From NCBI GenBank assembly GCA_963767645.1, contig CAVYEW010000018.1:558001-622000 (forward strand): a DNA stretch of 64,000 nucleotides, read 5' to 3'. The notes under the pieces were generated by a model. That model was given only the letters and a program-made list of their open reading frames with translations. It made no database searches and had not been told where the DNA came from. The position numbers and the translations under genes are program-made. Origin of the DNA: DATFDN01 sp963767645. Its GTDB lineage: Bacteria > Pseudomonadota > Alphaproteobacteria > Acetobacterales > Acetobacteraceae. Shown one piece after another: positions 18,454 to 28,381 of the stretch. Within the stretch, counting starts at the first letter, position 1. The number at the start of each line of letters is the position of its first letter.

Positions 18454-19422
18454 ATGAGCAAACATCCCACGAAATACGCCGATCTCGCAGACCCGCAGGC
18501 TCGCCCGCGCTACACCGGCGTCGCGACGTTCTTCCGCGCTCCGTACACGGACGATCTCGCTGAGGCCGACATCGCACTGATCGGCGTTCCCTTCGATGGC
18601 GGCGTAACCAACCGGTCCGGTACTCGCCACGCGCCGCGCGCGGTCCGCGAGCAGTCGACCCTTTTGCGCCGGATCAACGGGGCGACCGGCGTCGCTCCTT
18701 TCGCGCAGGCGCGCGTGCGCGACCTCGGCGATTGCTGGATCGAGCAGCCCTTCGAGCTTGCCGGCGCGCTCGACGAGATCGCGGCGTTTTATCGCACTGT
18801 GGTCGCGGCCGGGGTGACACCTGTCTCGGTTGGCGGCGATCATGCGATCAGCTTTCCGATCCTGCGCGCAGTCGGCGCCGCGCGGCCGGTCGGCATGATC
18901 CATATCGACGCCCATTGCGATACCGGCGACGACTATCTCGGCTCGCGCCTGCATCACGGCGCTCCGTTCCGCCGCGCGGTGGAAGCGGGCGTGCTCGATC
19001 CCAAGCGGGTCATCCAGATCGGCATCCGCGGCACCACTAACGATCCGGACATGTGGGGCTTCAGCCAGCGCAGCGGGATGCGGGTGCTGGATATGGACGA
19101 GTTCGACGACAAGGGCTGGCGCCATGCCGCGGAGGAGGCACGCCGGGTCGTGGGCGAGGGGCCGGTCTACCTGTCCTTCGACATCGACAGCCTTGATCCG
19201 GCGGAGGCGCCCGGCACCGGCACGCCGGAGGCCGGCGGCATCCGCGCGCTGCATGCGATCCGGCTGTTGCGCGCGCTGCGGGGCGTCGACGTGATCGGCG
19301 CCGACCTGGTGGAAGTGTCGCCGCCGTTCGATGCCGGCACCCTCACCGCTTTCAACGCCGCCTCGATCCTGTTCGAGATCCTTTGCCTTGCCGCCGAAGC
19401 GCGCGTGCGGCGCGGCGGCTGA
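18454..19422 (+). CDS. Agmatinase-family ureohydrolase
   Basis: A 322-residue binuclear manganese ureohydrolase. Metal-binding motifs are GGDHAISFPI, HIDAHCDTGDD and SFDIDSLDPAEAPGTGTPE. Members release urea from agmatine (to putrescine), guanidinobutyrate or guanidinopropionate, and close paralogues cannot be separated by eye. The ATG at 18454 opens the aligned part (MSKHPTKYADL); the frame upstream has no support. It is divergent from the interrupted phosphoesterase and convergent with the SLC13-type gene ten bases downstream. Confidence 0.88.
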   Translation: MSKHPTKYADLADPQARPRYTGVATFFRAPYTDDLAEADIALIGVPFDGGVTNRSGTRHAPRAVREQSTLLRRINGATGVAPFAQARVRDLGDCWIEQPFELAGALDEIAAFYRTVVAAGVTPVSVGGDHAISFPILRAVGAARPVGMIHIDAHCDTGDDYLGSRLHHGAPFRRAVEAGVLDPKRVIQIGIRGTTNDPDMWGFSQRSGMRVLDMDEFDDKGWRHAAEEARRVVGEGPVYLSFDIDSLDPAEAPGTGTPEAGGIRALHAIRLLRALRGVDVIGADLVEVSPPFDAGTLTAFNAASILFEILCLAAEARVRRGG

Positions 19423-19432
19423 CAACGGCGCT

Positions 19433-21213
19433 TCAGTGCAGCGGCCAGAACAGCGCGATCAGCGGCACTCCGGCCGCGATCACCAGCAGCGAGAGCGGCA
19501 GGCCGAGGCGCGGATAGTCGGCGAAGCGATACCCGCCGGGACCCATCACCAGCGTGTTGCACTGGTGTCCGATCGGGGTCAGGAAGTCGCAGCCGGCGCC
19601 CAGCGCGACCGCCATCAGGAACGGGTCGGGGCGCAAGCCGAGCTTGACCGCGAGGCTGGCGGCGATCGGTCCGAACACCAGGACGGTCGGCGCGTTGTGC
19701 AGGAAGGGCGTGATCGCCATGGTGATGACCAGCACCATCGCCAGGGCCACGAGCGGCGACGCGCCGTGAACGGCCCCGGTCAGCCAGCCTGCCAGCAAGG
19801 CGCTGCCGCCGGTTTCGGTGATCGCATGACTGAGCGGGATCAGCGCGCCGAGCAGGATCAGGATGTGCCACTCCACCGTCTCGTACGCCTCGTGCATCGT
19901 CATCACGCGCAGCAGCAGCATGAGCACCGTGGCACCGAAGAAGGCCACCGTCACCGGTACGAGATTCGCGGCCACCAGCCCCATCGCCACCGCCAGCACC
20001 GCGATCGGCGCCCAGCTCCGATGGCTGCGGCCCAGGGCGATGCTGCGCTCGGCCAGCGGCAGCACGCGCAGCTCGCCGAGCGCCTCGGGCAAGGCGGCGG
20101 CCCCGCCCTTGAGCACGACCACATCGCCCGGCGCCAGCCGCACCGTGGACAGGCGCTGGCCGATGCTGTGCCCGCTGCGGCTCACGGCGAGCAGCGCCAG
20201 TCCGTGGCGCCGCTTCAGGTCGAGCTGCGCAGGCGTCCGGCCGACAAGCCTGCTGTCGCCCGTGACCACGCCCTCCACCACCATGATCTCGCCGCCGCCT
20301 GACCCGGAAGCGGCCTCCTCGGCCGACTCTCCAGCCAGGCGCAGCCGGGCGCGGGCGACCAGGCGCTCGAGGTCCGCCGGGTCGCCGCGCAGCAGCACGA
20401 CGTCGTCCTCCCGCAGCCGCCAGTCCGGCGTCGGCGCGAACCGGCGATAGCGCTCGCGCACCACCGTCGCCACCTCCACATCGCCGTCGCCCATGCGCTC
20501 CAGCTCGGCGACGGTATGATTGGCGGCGGGGAGTCCGGGGACAGGCGGGCTTCGGCGGTGTACTCCTCCATCGTGAAGGCCGCCTCCATCGAGCCTACCG
20601 CCTTGCGCCCGCTCGGCAGCAGCCGCCAGCCGAAGGCGAGGAACACCAGGCCGAGCAGCGCGATGCTCAAGCCGACCGGCGTGTAGTCGAACATGCCGAA
20701 CGGCTTGCCCAGCACCTGTTGGCGCACGGTCGCCATGATGATGTTGGGCGAGGTGCCGACCAGGGTAACGATGCCGCCCAGCAGGGACGCGAAGGCCATC
20801 GGCATGAGCAGATAGGAGGGTGAGGTGCCGTTCCGGCGGGCGACCTGCAACGCCACCGGCATGAGGATGGCGAGCGCGCCCACGTTCTTCGTCACCATCG
20901 ACAGCAGCATCGTCGCCCCGGCCAGGACGGGAACCTGCGTCCGCACGCTCCGCAGCCGCGGCAGGATGGGATGCAGCACCGTCTCGACCACGCCGGAGCG
21001 GGCCACGCCCTCGCTCACCACCAGCGCCGCGGCGACGATGATGATGATCTCGTTGCTGAATCCCTCGAAGGCGTGATGCGCCGGCACCAGGCCGATCGCG
21101 ATCCCGACCAACAGCGCGGTCAGGGCGACCAGGTCGTACGGGAGGCGACCCCAGACGAAGAAACCGATCGTGACGGCGATCAGCCCGAAAGCCTCGGCTT
21201 GTGGCAGCGTCAT
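19433..21213 (-). pseudogene. SLC13/DASS-type transporter with RCK_C domains, frameshifted
   Basis: The N-terminal half (from 21213, MTLPQAEAFGLIAVT) and C-terminal half (to 19433, ending IALFWPLH) are in different frames that meet near base 20528. The joint lies in a C-rich stretch; one added base would connect ARLSPDSP to AANHTVAELERMGDGDVEV. The protein is a multi-span anion transporter (TSPNIIMATV and DFLTPIGHQCNTLV are the family's paired signature segments) with two cytosolic RCK_C/TrkA_C domains in the middle. Such proteins move sulfate or dicarboxylates with Na+ or H+. The conserved protein sequence on both sides suggests a recent event or a sequencing indel. Confidence 0.82.
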
Positions 21214-21352
21214 GGACGCGGTTGCTCCTACGGGGTCCGAAAGCGCGCAGGAACATGGGGACGTGCGGATCGCTTCGCGAGGGCGGAGCCGAATGGCTCC
21301 CCCGGCGTTTCAGGCTTTGAACAGCAGGTTGGCCGAGAGCGCGAAGAGGATC

Positions 21353-23731
21353 ATGCCAGAAGACGCTCAGCGAATTGTCACTCCGTCCGCAGGCACCCCG
21401 GGCACCCTCGTCGGGGCCGCTCCGCAGCCCGGGGAGGAGGATTTCCGCAACCTCGCCAACCTTATCCCGCAACTTGCCTGGATCGCCGCCGCGGACGGCA
21501 ACATCTTCTGGTACAACCAGCGCTGGTACGACTACACCGGCAGCACCTTCCACGACATGCGAGGCTGGGGCTGGCGGTCCGTGCATCACCCCGACCATGT
21601 CGAACGCGTCACCGCGCGTTTCCGCCGCTGCGTGGAGGCGGGCGAGGGCTGGGAGGACACGTTTCCGCTGCGCGGCCGTGACGGCGCCTTCCGCTGGTTC
21701 CTGTCCCGCGCCCAGCCGATGCGCGATGCGCGCGGGCGGGTCCTGCGCTGGTTCGGCACCAACACCGACATCACCGAGCAGATGGCGGCCGAGGACCGGC
21801 TGCGCACGAGCGAGGAGCGGTTCCGCACGCTGATGGACGCCTCGGCCGACATCATCTGGAACATGCCCCCGAGCGGCGACTTCGAGTGGCCGCAGCCGCG
21901 CTGGGCGGCATTCACCGGCCAGAGCTTCGAGGCGATGCGCGGCTCCGGGTGGCTCGACGTGATCCATCCCGAGGACCGCGCCGCTACCATGGAGGCGTGG
22001 GCGCGCGCGCTGACCAGCGGCTCGCGCTTCGAGATCGAACACCGGATACGCCGCCACGACGGCCAATGGCGTTTCATGGAGGGCCTGGCCGTGCCGATCC
22101 TGGACGAGCGCGGCAGGGTCCGGGAATGGATCGGCATCCATACCGACGTCACCGAAGCGAAACGGGCCAAGGCGGAGCTGGAGGCGGCGCGCGATGCCGC
22201 GGAGGAGGCCAACCGCGCCAAGAGCACGTTCATCGCCAATATGAGCCACGAACTGCGCACTCCGCTCTCAGCGGTGATCGGCTACACCGAGATGCTGGAG
22301 GAGGAGCTTGAGGAACTTGGAGAGTTGCATCTGGGCGAGGACCTGAACAAGATCGCCGCCAACGCCCGCCACCTGCTGAGCCTGATCAACGACGTGCTGG
22401 ACCTCTCGAAGATCGAGGCGGGGCGGATGACCGTTACCGCCGAGCGGTTCGAGGTGGCCGGGATGCTGCGCGAGGTGGCGGATGCGGCTGGCCCGCTCGC
22501 CGAGAAAAAGGAAAACCGGCTGGTGCTCGACTTCGCCGAAGGGCTCGGGACCGCGCGCACCGATCAGGTGAAGGTGAAGCAGTGTCTGCTGAACCTGCTC
22601 AGCAACGCTGCGAAATTCACGGAAGCGGGCACCATCACGCTCACCGCCCGCCGCGACGCGCGAGACGGGCGCGCTTGGCTGATCTTCTCGGTCCGCGACA
22701 CCGGGATCGGCATGACCGAAGAGCAGCTCGCCAAGCTGTTTCAGCGTTTCACGCAAGCCGACGAGTCCACCACGCGGCAATTCGGCGGCACCGGGCTTGG
22801 TCTGGCGATCACGCGGGCATTCTGCCGGATGATGGGCGGCGACGTGCGCGTGGACAGCGAGCCTGGCAGCGGCTCGGTGTTCACGATAGAGGTTCCTGCC
22901 GATCTCGACCCCGGCGCCCCGGATGCCTCGTCCGAGGAAGGCCGCGCCGGGTCGGAGGCGGAGCCGGGTGATTGCGTGCTGGTGATCGACGACGATCCGG
23001 CGGCGCGCGAGCTGCTGACGCGGTTCCTCGAACGCGAGGGCTTCCACGCCTGCACGGCGGCCGACGGCCGTGCGGGCCTGGCGCTGGCGCGCGAGTTGCG
23101 GCCCCGCGTGGTGCTGCTGGATGTGGAGATGCCGCACCTGGATGGCTGGTCCGTGCTGCACGCCATCCGCTCCGATCCCGAGTTGGCCCACACCCCGGTG
23201 GTGATGGTCTCCGTCGTGAACGAGCAGGGCCTGGGCTATACGCTGGGTGCCACCGATTACCTGGTGAAGCCGATTGAATGGGACCGTCTGAAGGCGATCA
23301 TGGACCGCTACCACCATGCGCAGACGGCCGACGTGCTGGTGGTGGACGACGACCCGGACGCGCGCGAGCGGCTGCGCACGATGCTTGAGCGCGACGGATG
23401 GCAGGTGACGGAGGCGGGCAACGGGCGCGAGGCGCTTGCCCGCATCGCGGCCCGCGTCCCCGGCCTGATCCTGCTTGACCTGATGATGCCGATCATGAAC
23501 GGCTGCGACTTCCTGGCCGCGCTGCGGGCCCGATCCGAGTGGCGGGAGATCCCCATCGTCGTGCTGACCGCGAAGGACGTGACGCCGTCCGACCGCGCCC
23601 GGCTCGAGCAACGGGTCGATCAGGTGTTTATCAAGGGAACTATCAGCCTGCGCGATCTTGCGCGGGATCTGCGCGAGGTGCTTGCGCAGCATCGCGGCGA
23701 TCACGCCGGCAGCAAGGAGGCTGGGGCATGA
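21353..23731 (+). CDS. Hybrid PAS sensor histidine kinase with two receiver domains
   Basis: A 792-residue signalling protein with no transmembrane segment. Order: PAS (about 30-145, ending TDITE), second PAS (about 153-270, ending TDVTEAK), HisKA with the phospho-accepting His299 in FIANMSHELRTPLSA, HATPase with N-box LLSNAAKF, G1 DTGIGM and G2 GGTGLGLAI, then two receivers with Asp590 (VLLDVEMP) and Asp709 (LLDLMMP). The second receiver lacks a downstream DNA-binding domain, so output must pass to another protein. The start at 21353 follows AAGAGGA. Its stop overlaps the next gene's ATG (ATGA), which encodes a single-domain regulator. The signal is unknown; PAS domains often bind small ligands or sense redox state. 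Confidence 0.92.
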   Translation: MPEDAQRIVTPSAGTPGTLVGAAPQPGEEDFRNLANLIPQLAWIAAADGNIFWYNQRWYDYTGSTFHDMRGWGWRSVHHPDHVERVTARFRRCVEAGEGWEDTFPLRGRDGAFRWFLSRAQPMRDARGRVLRWFGTNTDITEQMAAEDRLRTSEERFRTLMDASADIIWNMPPSGDFEWPQPRWAAFTGQSFEAMRGSGWLDVIHPEDRAATMEAWARALTSGSRFEIEHRIRRHDGQWRFMEGLAVPILDERGRVREWIGIHTDVTEAKRAKAELEAARDAAEEANRAKSTFIANMSHELRTPLSAVIGYTEMLEEELEELGELHLGEDLNKIAANARHLLSLINDVLDLSKIEAGRMTVTAERFEVAGMLREVADAAGPLAEKKENRLVLDFAEGLGTARTDQVKVKQCLLNLLSNAAKFTEAGTITLTARRDARDGRAWLIFSVRDTGIGMTEEQLAKLFQRFTQADESTTRQFGGTGLGLAITRAFCRMMGGDVRVDSEPGSGSVFTIEVPADLDPGAPDASSEEGRAGSEAEPGDCVLVIDDDPAARELLTRFLEREGFHACTAADGRAGLALARELRPRVVLLDVEMPHLDGWSVLHAIRSDPELAHTPVVMVSVVNEQGLGYTLGATDYLVKPIEWDRLKAIMDRYHHAQTADVLVVDDDPDARERLRTMLERDGWQVTEAGNGREALARIAARVPGLILLDLMMPIMNGCDFLAALRARSEWREIPIVVLTAKDVTPSDRARLEQRVDQVFIKGTISLRDLARDLREVLAQHRGDHAGSKEAGA

Positions 23732-24117
23732 GGCGGATCCTGCTGGTCGAGGATCACGAGGAGATCTGGGATTTTCTCTCCCGTCGGCTCAAGCGCCGGG
23801 GCTATGACGTGACCGTGGCGGTGGACGGGCAGGACGGCGTGGACAAGGCGTTGGCCGCGCCCCCCGACGTGGTGCTGCTGGACATGAACCTGCCGGTAAT
23901 GGACGGATGGACCGCGGCCGGCGTGCTCAAGGCAGATCCCCGGACCGCTTCGGTGCCGATCATCGCGCTCACGGCGCACGCCATGTCGGGCGACCGGGAG
24001 AAGGCGCTGGCTGCCGGGTGCGACGACTACCATCCCAAACCGGTGGACTTCTCGCGCCTGCTGACGCAGATCGAGGCGCTGACCGGCGGCACGGCCGCAC
24101 CGGCCGACAGCGCCTAG
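23728..24117 (+). CDS. Single-domain response regulator (CheY/DivK-like)
   Basis: A 129-residue free-standing receiver with the acidic pair in LLVEDHEE, phosphoacceptor Asp in VLLDMNLPVMDGW and conserved Lys in HPKPVD. It overlaps the hybrid kinase gene by four bases, so it is the obvious partner as phosphate acceptor or relay. With no output domain it likely acts by protein-protein contact, as DivK does. Confidence 0.92.
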   Translation: MRRILLVEDHEEIWDFLSRRLKRRGYDVTVAVDGQDGVDKALAAPPDVVLLDMNLPVMDGWTAAGVLKADPRTASVPIIALTAHAMSGDREKALAAGCDDYHPKPVDFSRLLTQIEALTGGTAAPADSA

Positions 24118-24753
24118 ATGGCAGCCACAGGGCTCCTGTCGCGCCTGTTCGGAGCGGCGGGCGCCAGCGGCGAGCGCGACGGCCAGGCGGCCGAGCTGGA
24201 ATCCCATGCGACCGGGGTCCTGCCGGCGGCACTTGACGGCGAGGTCGTGCTCGGGGCGGAAGCGAAGCTGGGCCGGCGCCAACGCCAGCTTTCGCTGCCG
24301 CGCGCCATCATCGCCGAGCATCTGGGCGAGAAGGTGCTGGACGGCTGGCTGCAGAACCGGCATCAGACGCTCTATCCGCTGACCGTGAACCTCCGGGCGC
24401 TCGATCGGTGCCGTGTGGTGCTGCTGGCACAGGTCATGGCAGTGGCGCTGCTCGCGGGCACCGCGCCGCCGGATGCGGGGGAGTTCGAGGCGGCGTTGTC
24501 CTGGCTCGGCACGGTCGGCGGCGATGAACCAGCGCGCAAAGCCTTGCGGGCGGGAGTCGAGGCACCGCCGCCTCTCAGTACGTTGCTGAATCAGGTGCAG
24601 CAGGCGGACCTGGCCGCCTATGCGTACGTGGTCGCACTTGTCGCAGGGCCATCACGTGATCCGGCGGGGCAGCTCTTTCTTGACTACCTGGCGGCCCGGC
24701 TCGGCCTGCCGATGAACGTGGTGCGCAGCGCCAATCGGCGGTATCGGCGCTGA
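24118..24753 (+). CDS. Hypothetical protein with DUF533/TerB-like C-terminus
   Basis: A 211-residue protein beginning directly after the response-regulator stop, so it is translationally coupled. There is no signal peptide. The final third (DPAGQLFLDYLAARLGLP then basic RRYRR) resembles the end of DUF533/YebE-type proteins, but the similarity is short and I would not assign a function. Its position suggests a link to the preceding kinase and regulator, perhaps as an effector. Confidence 0.65.
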   Translation: MAATGLLSRLFGAAGASGERDGQAAELESHATGVLPAALDGEVVLGAEAKLGRRQRQLSLPRAIIAEHLGEKVLDGWLQNRHQTLYPLTVNLRALDRCRVVLLAQVMAVALLAGTAPPDAGEFEAALSWLGTVGGDEPARKALRAGVEAPPPLSTLLNQVQQADLAAYAYVVALVAGPSRDPAGQLFLDYLAARLGLPMNVVRSANRRYRR

Positions 24754-24788
24754 GGCGTCACGCCAGCGTCCAGCCGCGACCGCCGCGT

Positions 24789-25214
24789 TCACTCGTCCGG
24801 CTCGGTCATCGTCCGAAGCGTCCCCTGCAGAGCGTCGCTTTCGACGAGCAGCTTGCGGGCGAGATCGGCGAGGGTGATCCACCCGCTGACCCGGCCGCGC
24901 GCATCGCGCACCGGCATTCGCCGGATATGATTTGCGGCCATCATGTCCATCGCCGCGGTCACGCTGTCGTCCTCGCCGCAGGCGATCACCGGGCGAGAAA
25001 CGACATCGCGCACACGGACCTGTACCGGATCGAGGCCGCGCGCCACCACGCGATACAGGATGTCACGGTCGGTGATGACGCCTTCCACCCGCTCCTCGCC
25101 GCCCACCGGGAGCCCGCCCACGTCCAGTTCGCCCATCAGCTCGGCGACCTCCTTCACCGTGGCGTCGGGGTCGACGAACTCGACATAGCGGGTCATGAGG
25201 TCGGATACCTTCAT
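24789..25214 (-). CDS. CBS-pair domain protein
   Basis: A 141-residue protein made of two CBS motifs: MKVSDLMTRYVEFVDPDATV with DRDILYRVVARGL, and VRDVVSRPVIACGEDDSV with ADLARKLL. CBS pairs bind adenosyl nucleotides and usually regulate an enzyme or channel. It stands alone, so the target is unknown. The start at 25214 is the first residue of the CBS pattern; the longer frame upstream is a shadow of the next small gene. Confidence 0.85.
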   Translation of the reverse strand: MKVSDLMTRYVEFVDPDATVKEVAELMGELDVGGLPVGGEERVEGVITDRDILYRVVARGLDPVQVRVRDVVSRPVIACGEDDSVTAAMDMMAANHIRRMPVRDARGRVSGWITLADLARKLLVESDALQGTLRTMTEPDE

Positions 25215-25233
25215 GGCGAGCCTTGCCGGGAGC

Positions 25234-25431
25234 TTATCCGGCGTCGGAGTCGCCTGGCCTGGGATTTGCCGCCGCGACATCGACTTCCCCAGGCGGGGCC
25301 GCGCCGTCCTGTTGCAGCGCCTTGCGCCGGGCAACCTGCTCCTCGCGCTCCTGGCGTTTGGCTTCCTGCTTGGCTTGCTTGGCGCGGTTCCGTTCTGCTC
25401 GCTGCTGGTTGTAATTCGGCTTGAAAGCCAT
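25234..25431 (-). CDS. Small charged protein, uncharacterised
   Basis: A 65-residue protein starting MAFKPNYNQQRAERNRAKQA with an extended Lys/Arg/Glu-rich predicted helix and a disordered acidic end. I recognise similar short proteins (MAFKPNYN start) from related alphaproteobacteria, without a known function. It lies 19 bases before the CBS gene on the same strand and is divergent from the helicase gene. Confidence 0.65.
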   Translation of the reverse strand: MAFKPNYNQQRAERNRAKQAKQEAKRQEREEQVARRKALQQDGAAPPGEVDVAAANPRPGDSDAG

Positions 25432-25726
25432 CGCGTTTCTCCGGCGGGTGTTCCGCGGCATTGTGCCTGGACGGGAGGCCCGGGACCAGGGCGGAGTTGA
25501 AGCCGCGGCGACGACACTCAGTTTAGGTATTGCGCTTTCCGATCGACGGGCCGATATAGCGCTCACCTGTGAATGCGTGATTGGCGTCCCGATTCTCTCG
25601 GGACTGTCTTCCGGGATTTCCGACCGCAACTCGTTCGCCCCCATCATCGCGCGGGCTGGCGAACTTTCAGGCGCTGTGCCAGGCATGTCCCTGGGCGGCG
25701 CTGGAGCCCATATCTACGTGTCATCC

Positions 25727-26932
25727 ATGACTTTCGAGGCGCTCGGCATCGCCGGGCCCTTTCTGCGTGCCCTCGAGCGAGAGGGGTTCCGCGAGCCGAC
25801 CCCGATCCAAGCACAAGCCATTCCTCCCTTGCTCGCCGGCCAGGACCTGGTTGGCGTCGCCCAGACTGGTACCGGCAAGACGGCGGCGTTCGCACTGCCC
25901 ATGCTGCAACGCCTGTCAGCCGAGCCATTTCGTCCACGGCGCTATGCCGCTTCGGCGCTGATTCTCGCTCCGACGCGTGAACTCGCACTGCAGATCGAGG
26001 ACAGCCTGAAGCGGCTGGGGTCCGGTTCGAAACAGCGCATCGTTGCGATCCTTGGCGGCTGCAGCCGCGGGATGCAGGTGCGGCGGATGCAGTCCGGCGC
26101 CGACATCGTGGTCGGCACGCCCGGCCGGATCTGCGATCTGATGTCCACGGGCGAACTCCTCCTCGCCCAGGTCCGGCATTTCGTCTTGGACGAGGCGGAT
26201 CGCATGCTTGATCTCGGCTTCATCAAGGATATACACCGCATCGTGGCCGCGTTGCCGACTGCGCGGCAGTCGGCCCTGTTCTCGGCCACTATGCCGCACG
26301 ATGTGCGGCGGCTTGCCGAGGGGCTGCTCCGTGATCCGGTCCGGGTGGAAATCGCGGGTACCGAGCCTTCCGCGCCTCGGATCGAGCAGCACGTGCATTT
26401 CGTGGCCTCTCCCGAAAAGCGGGCGCTGTTGAGTCGGCTACTTGACAATCCCGACCTGTCGCGGGTCATCGTCTTTACTCGCACCAAGCGCACCGCCAAT
26501 CGCGTCGCCGAGGACCTGGATCGGGGCGGTGTGCGGGTGAGTGCCTTGCATGGCAACAAGAGTCAGCCCGCGCGTCAGAAGGCGCTGGAGCAGTTTCGCA
26601 GCGGCAAGGCTCGCGTGCTCGTTGCGACCGACATTGCCGCGCGGGGCATCGACGTGGCCGGCATCTCCCACGTCATCAATTATGATCTTCCAGCGCAGCC
26701 CGAGGATTACGTCCATCGCATCGGGCGGACCGCGCGTGCCGGCGCCAGCGGTATCGCGATCTCGTTCTGTGATCCTGCCGAGCGCGGGGCGCTGCGCGGA
26801 ATCGAGCGGACGACCAGAGCGCCGATCAAGGTCGTGGGCTCGGTGGCTGGACAGCTGCCGTCAGCGCCGCCGCCGCCGAGGCCGGGTCGAAAGGGAGGGT
26901 CGCGCGACACCGGGATGCGCTCTGCCGTTTAA
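25727..26932 (+). CDS. DEAD-box ATP-dependent RNA helicase (RhlE type)
   Basis: A 401-residue RNA helicase with the full motif set: Q motif EPTPIQAQAIP, Walker A AQTGTGKT, DEAD box VLDEADRMLD, SAT, then in the second domain VIVFTRTK, ATDIAARGID and HRIGRTARAG. The short Pro/Gly/Arg tail matches RhlE-like members, which help ribosome assembly and RNA turnover. The ATG at 25727 begins the aligned part (MTFEALGI); earlier in-frame starts add unsupported sequence. A roughly 295-bp divergent region upstream leaves room for a leader. Confidence 0.92.
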   Translation: MTFEALGIAGPFLRALEREGFREPTPIQAQAIPPLLAGQDLVGVAQTGTGKTAAFALPMLQRLSAEPFRPRRYAASALILAPTRELALQIEDSLKRLGSGSKQRIVAILGGCSRGMQVRRMQSGADIVVGTPGRICDLMSTGELLLAQVRHFVLDEADRMLDLGFIKDIHRIVAALPTARQSALFSATMPHDVRRLAEGLLRDPVRVEIAGTEPSAPRIEQHVHFVASPEKRALLSRLLDNPDLSRVIVFTRTKRTANRVAEDLDRGGVRVSALHGNKSQPARQKALEQFRSGKARVLVATDIAARGIDVAGISHVINYDLPAQPEDYVHRIGRTARAGASGIAISFCDPAERGALRGIERTTRAPIKVVGSVAGQLPSAPPPPRPGRKGGSRDTGMRSAV

Positions 26933-27033
26933 CCGCGAAACTGCTCGATATTACAGCGAGATTTACGTTCAAATACCGCGCTACCCGCGACAGTTCCGGA
27001 AGTGAAATCCGGCGCTCAAGCGAGGGGCAAGGC

Positions 27034-28368
27034 ATGGCTGACCCGCAGACCAAGTTTCATTATGCACCGAACGCGAACATCACATCCAGCGGACAATACG
27101 CGCCGGGTTCTGACGGATTCAACCTAGCCGATGTCAGCAGCGTCGGTGCCGTCAACAGCCTGCCTGCCGGGGACAAGGGGCTGGTCTGGATCGGCATCGG
27201 CGACGGTGCCACGAGTGCGTTCCAAAGCGCGGTCACGCCCTTCATCGGCAACCCGAACGTCTATGGTTTCTATCTCTACGATGAGCCGGACCCCACGGGC
27301 CAATATGGCCCGCTCGTCACGGCGGCAAACCTGAAGGCCGAGTCCGACTGGATTCATGCCAATGATCCGGGGGCCAAGACTTTCATCGTGATGATGAATC
27401 TCGGATCTCCGACGAGTCCGAGTTACGCGAACACGTACAATCCGGCGAACACCGACATCGATCTGTTTGGCCTCGATCCCTATCCGGTGCGCCCGCAGTT
27501 CAGCAACGGAGTGAATTACAGCGTCATCCCCGACGCGGTGTCCGCGGCCGAGTCGGCGGGAATCCCGGCCAGCCAGATCGTGCCGGTCTATCAAGCGTTT
27601 GGCGGCGGTGGCTATACGAGCTACACGTTGCCCACCGCCAGCCAGGCGCAGCAAATTCTGTCCACCTGGGGCTCGGTTGTCCCCAACCCGGCATTCGACT
27701 ACGCCTATAGCTGGGGCACGCAAAGCGGGGATTCAGCGCTGGTCAACACACCAGCGCTGCAGCAGGTCTTCGCCGCTCACAACAAGGGCGCGGCGCCCCC
27801 GCCTCCGCCGCCTCCCACGCTGAGCGACAGCACCATGACCGCGACCGACAGTCACGGGGTGACTGCCTCCGTCCCTGTCATCGCGTCCGGTTCCCAGGAT
27901 TTCACCGGCCCGTTGTCCGGGACCGTGCATCAGACGGTCGTGTCAGGCGTGGACGATGTCTCGGCCGACGCGGCTATCGTTTCCGAGCATCTCCAGTTCG
28001 GCAGCGGAACTCAGCAGATGAAGTTCATCGGCTCGCAGACGATTGCTGTCACCGGCGGCACCGGAAGCGACACCGTCGCGGTTGCGGCGGGCACCAATTC
28101 CTTCACCGCGGGTACCGGCACGCTCGACGTGACCGGAGGCTCGGGGCACGATGCGTACGTCTACCATGCGGCAGACGGCCTGCTGCGTGTCGAGGATTTC
28201 TCGCGTCAAAAGGGCGACAGCCTCACCGTCGACAAATCGCTCCAGGGTTCCCTGCACAAGGCCTCAGACGGCAATGGAGGCACGATGTTGAGCTTCGGCT
28301 CGACCGGGAAGGGCGTCGATCTCGCGCACGTCTCGTCCTTCTCGGTCTCGCGCATCCATTTCGTCTGA
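27034..28368 (+). CDS. Secreted-type protein: glycosidase-like domain plus Gly/Thr-rich C-terminus
   Basis: A 444-residue protein without an N-terminal signal peptide. Residues about 1-250 look like a TIM-barrel glycoside-hydrolase-type domain (segments such as YLYDEPDPTG and DLFGLDPYPVRP), with a possible catalytic Glu in YDEP. A run of seven prolines (PPPPPPP) forms a linker. The last 190 residues are rich in Gly, Thr, Ser and Asp with repeat-like VTGGTGSDTVAVAAGTNSF and DVTGGSGHDAYVY, and end in a hydrophobic RIHFV. That end is typical of type I secreted proteins with RTX-like beta-rolls. No canonical GGxGxDxLx nonapeptide array is seen, and no transporter is adjacent. Function is inferred at domain level only. 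Confidence 0.65.
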   Translation: MADPQTKFHYAPNANITSSGQYAPGSDGFNLADVSSVGAVNSLPAGDKGLVWIGIGDGATSAFQSAVTPFIGNPNVYGFYLYDEPDPTGQYGPLVTAANLKAESDWIHANDPGAKTFIVMMNLGSPTSPSYANTYNPANTDIDLFGLDPYPVRPQFSNGVNYSVIPDAVSAAESAGIPASQIVPVYQAFGGGGYTSYTLPTASQAQQILSTWGSVVPNPAFDYAYSWGTQSGDSALVNTPALQQVFAAHNKGAAPPPPPPPTLSDSTMTATDSHGVTASVPVIASGSQDFTGPLSGTVHQTVVSGVDDVSADAAIVSEHLQFGSGTQQMKFIGSQTIAVTGGTGSDTVAVAAGTNSFTAGTGTLDVTGGSGHDAYVYHAADGLLRVEDFSRQKGDSLTVDKSLQGSLHKASDGNGGTMLSFGSTGKGVDLAHVSSFSVSRIHFV

Positions 28369-28381
28369 GCGCTTCCTGCCG

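Noticed and set aside
21214..22249. N-terminal extension of the SLC13-type frame on the minus strand
   Set aside because: It is opposite the hybrid histidine kinase and lacks membrane-type sequence; the true start is near 21213.
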